From assembly GCA_002395225.1 (NCBI GenBank), contig DGWH01000012.1, forward strand, positions 1 to 51,373: DNA of 51,373 nt, in the 5' to 3' direction. This document shows positions 50,175 to 51,373 of this stretch, in pieces. The stretch's first letter is position 1, and each line of letters starts with the position of its first letter. Position numbers and translations under genes: made by a program. Source of the DNA: Christensenella sp. UBA4263 (GTDB lineage Bacteria > Bacillota > Clostridia > Christensenellales > Aristaeellaceae). The notes below the pieces were generated by a model. It saw nothing but the letters and a program-made list of their open reading frames with translations. It did not search any database and was not told the origin of the DNA.

Positions 50175-51329
50175 CTATTTTAAATATACGTTTTCGGCTA
50201 TAGAGGCCAGACGCCGGGTCAGTGTCATTACGCCATCATCCCTTACCGTGTCGCAGCCATTGCTCATCACACAGAGCACCAGCTGCGATTCCGGTTCAAA
50301 ATACAGATTGCAGACAATGCCCTCTGAGGTTCCCTGATGCCCGTATACCCGGCGGCCCGTCAGCACGGTATCCTGCCGGATACAGAAAAAGCTGTACGGT
50401 GAATCCGCGGTAATTCCGGTTGTCTCCGGGCTTTGCGGCATGCGCATGGCCCGAAGTGCCGCAGGGCTCAGCACGCGGACGCCGTCCACCGTCCCATCTC
50501 CGCATGCAGCAATTCCCAGCCGCGTCAGATCCCGCGGACGAATCAGGAGGCTGCCCACCGTAATCCGGTAATGATGATCCGGATCTGCCTGCGCCAGATA
50601 TTCCTGGCGCAGCATATAGGACGGGGCCTGATACAGTTCTCCGTCCCGATGATACGTGGCCGCGATATATTCCGGTTCCTGAATCTGGGTGGCCGTATAC
50701 GCCGCATCGATTCCCAGCGGCGCAAACAGGTAGTGACGCATGAACGTGGAAACATCCTCGCCCGTCACTGCCTCAATAATGGCCCCGGTGATCCCCGCGC
50801 CGAAGTTGGAATACTTGTACTGCTCCCCCGGCGCCACCTCCCGGAAATTGGATCTCGCCTTTTTGTCCAGGGCGATCATGTCTGAAAGAATGCTGGATTT
50901 TCTGGAAAATGACCCTTCCTCATTGATGCCCGAAGTATGACTCATGAGATGCCGGAGCGTGACCGGTTTCTTCGGATACCTGGGATTCCCGACTTTGTAC
51001 CCCAGATACGTGCTGATGTCCTCATCCGGCTTCAAAATGCCCTGATCCATCATGCGCATCAGTCCGATGCCCGTAACAAATTTTGTCACCGAGGCACACT
51101 TGAAATAGGTCTTCTCCGTCACCGGTATATGCTTGCTTTTCTGCTGTTCGCCATAATACCGCTCATATACAATCCGGCCGTCCTTGGCCACAACAAATGC
51201 ACCGCCGACCGCCTTCGCCATTCGAAACGCCTGGTCCACCTGTTCATCCACAGAAACTCCTTCCGCCAATGCGACGGAAATCCTCAAAATCAGCAGAAGA
51301 ACAGTCACCCAAACGAAACATCTCCGCAT
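50175..51329 (-). CDS. Exported serine hydrolase of the beta-lactamase (class C/PBP4*) family
   Basis: A 384-residue exported enzyme with a signal peptide (about 1-22, LRISVALAEG). The catalytic motifs are intact: SVTK (SxxK, after KCA), YSN (YxN), and HQG near residue 335 in place of KTG, as in many class C-like esterases and D-amino-acid or D-Ala carboxypeptidase homologues. True beta-lactamase activity is not implied; wall peptide or ester substrates are likely. Ribosome binding site GGGGGAAAA. It is the first gene of the leftward block serine hydrolase-pepP-ispE-flippase. Confidence 0.9.
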   Translation of the reverse strand: MRRCFVWVTVLLLILRISVALAEGVSVDEQVDQAFRMAKAVGGAFVVAKDGRIVYERYYGEQQKSKHIPVTEKTYFKCASVTKFVTGIGLMRMMDQGILKPDEDISTYLGYKVGNPRYPKKPVTLRHLMSHTSGINEEGSFSRKSSILSDMIALDKKARSNFREVAPGEQYKYSNFGAGITGAIIEAVTGEDVSTFMRHYLFAPLGIDAAYTATQIQEPEYIAATYHRDGELYQAPSYMLRQEYLAQADPDHHYRITVGSLLIRPRDLTRLGIAACGDGTVDGVRVLSPAALRAMRMPQSPETTGITADSPYSFFCIRQDTVLTGRRVYGHQGTSEGIVCNLYFEPESQLVLCVMSNGCDTVRDDGVMTLTRRLASIAENVYLK

Positions 51330-51359
51330 TCCATTTTCCCCCTATATTTTTGCGATGTT

Positions 51360-51365
51360 ATCATA
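51360..51365 (-). promoter_or_regulatory. -10 element of the serine hydrolase operon
   Basis: Minus-strand TATGAT at 51360-51365; the -35 box would lie beyond the right edge. The start would be near 51353, about 24 bp before the ATG. Confidence 0.5.
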
Positions 51366-51373
51366 GCACCCAA

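Noticed and set aside
1..51373. tRNA, rRNA, tmRNA, RNase P or SRP RNA genes, CRISPR arrays, insertion sequences or attachment sites
   Set aside because: Reading the intergenic regions on both strands gave no cloverleaf, conserved RNA core (apart from 6S), regular spaced repeats, transposase or integrase gene.

Overview
The window looks like chromosome of an anaerobic, gut- or rumen-type member of the Clostridia (Firmicutes) with GC content in the mid-50s by eye. The signs are strong purine-rich ribosome binding sites, many sigma-A-type promoters with exactly 17-bp spacers, GTG and TTG starts, a SpoIID/LytB-type protein with SH3 repeats, a Uup-type ABC-F protein, a Cthe_2159-type beta-helix protein, a two-iron superoxide reductase and a Firmicutes-style yqeK-rsfS operon. 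The species cannot be named from sequence alone. No phage, insertion sequence, CRISPR array, tRNA or rRNA was found.

Layout, left to right. 1-5.9 kb: a perfect-consensus promoter firing off the left edge, a membrane diguanylate cyclase, the ruvC-ruvA-ruvB-queA operon and a SEC-C protein. 6.1-10.2 kb: a GH3 beta-glucosidase with reversed domain order, then argG behind a tandem ArgR-type operator. 10.4-16.1 kb: a small secreted SH3-like protein, a concanavalin-A-fold protein, then the translation GTPases prfC and typA; prfC has a folded leader RNA. 16.3-18.3 kb: a coiled-coil repeat protein and an oxidative-stress pair (iron-sulfur flavoprotein plus superoxide reductase). 18.7-25.7 kb: a secreted beta-helix protein, a GT-C membrane glycosyltransferase, recQ and a membrane-anchored SGNH-like protein. 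25.8-36.2 kb: a short DUF1858 protein, then a long leftward run (yqeK, rsfS, NusG domain II protein, Gx transporter, galK, a UDP-sugar 4,6-dehydratase, yfbR), preceded by a tRNA methyltransferase and a SpoIID/SH3 cell-wall protein. 36.4-42.7 kb: an AAA-like/PD-(D/E)XK protein, then apbE and a sensor with an extracytoplasmic beta-propeller and cytoplasmic HD-GYP domain. 42.9-43.1 kb: a 6S RNA gene with a perfect promoter. 43.2-51.3 kb: a leftward block of serine hydrolase, pepP, ispE, flippase, SpoVK/CbbX-like AAA protein and uup.

Themes. The window can make and degrade cyclic di-GMP (GGDEF and HD-GYP), remodels its envelope and surface sugars (dehydratase, GT-C enzyme, flippase, SGNH protein, SpoIID protein), and is otherwise mostly housekeeping. 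The least explained signals are in non-coding DNA: a three-way-junction leader before prfC, similar but weaker structured leaders before the beta-helix and apbE genes, nested palindromes before recQ, and the 6S RNA locus. I found no gene cluster that clearly forms a new multi-protein system; the prfC leader is the best candidate for something undescribed.
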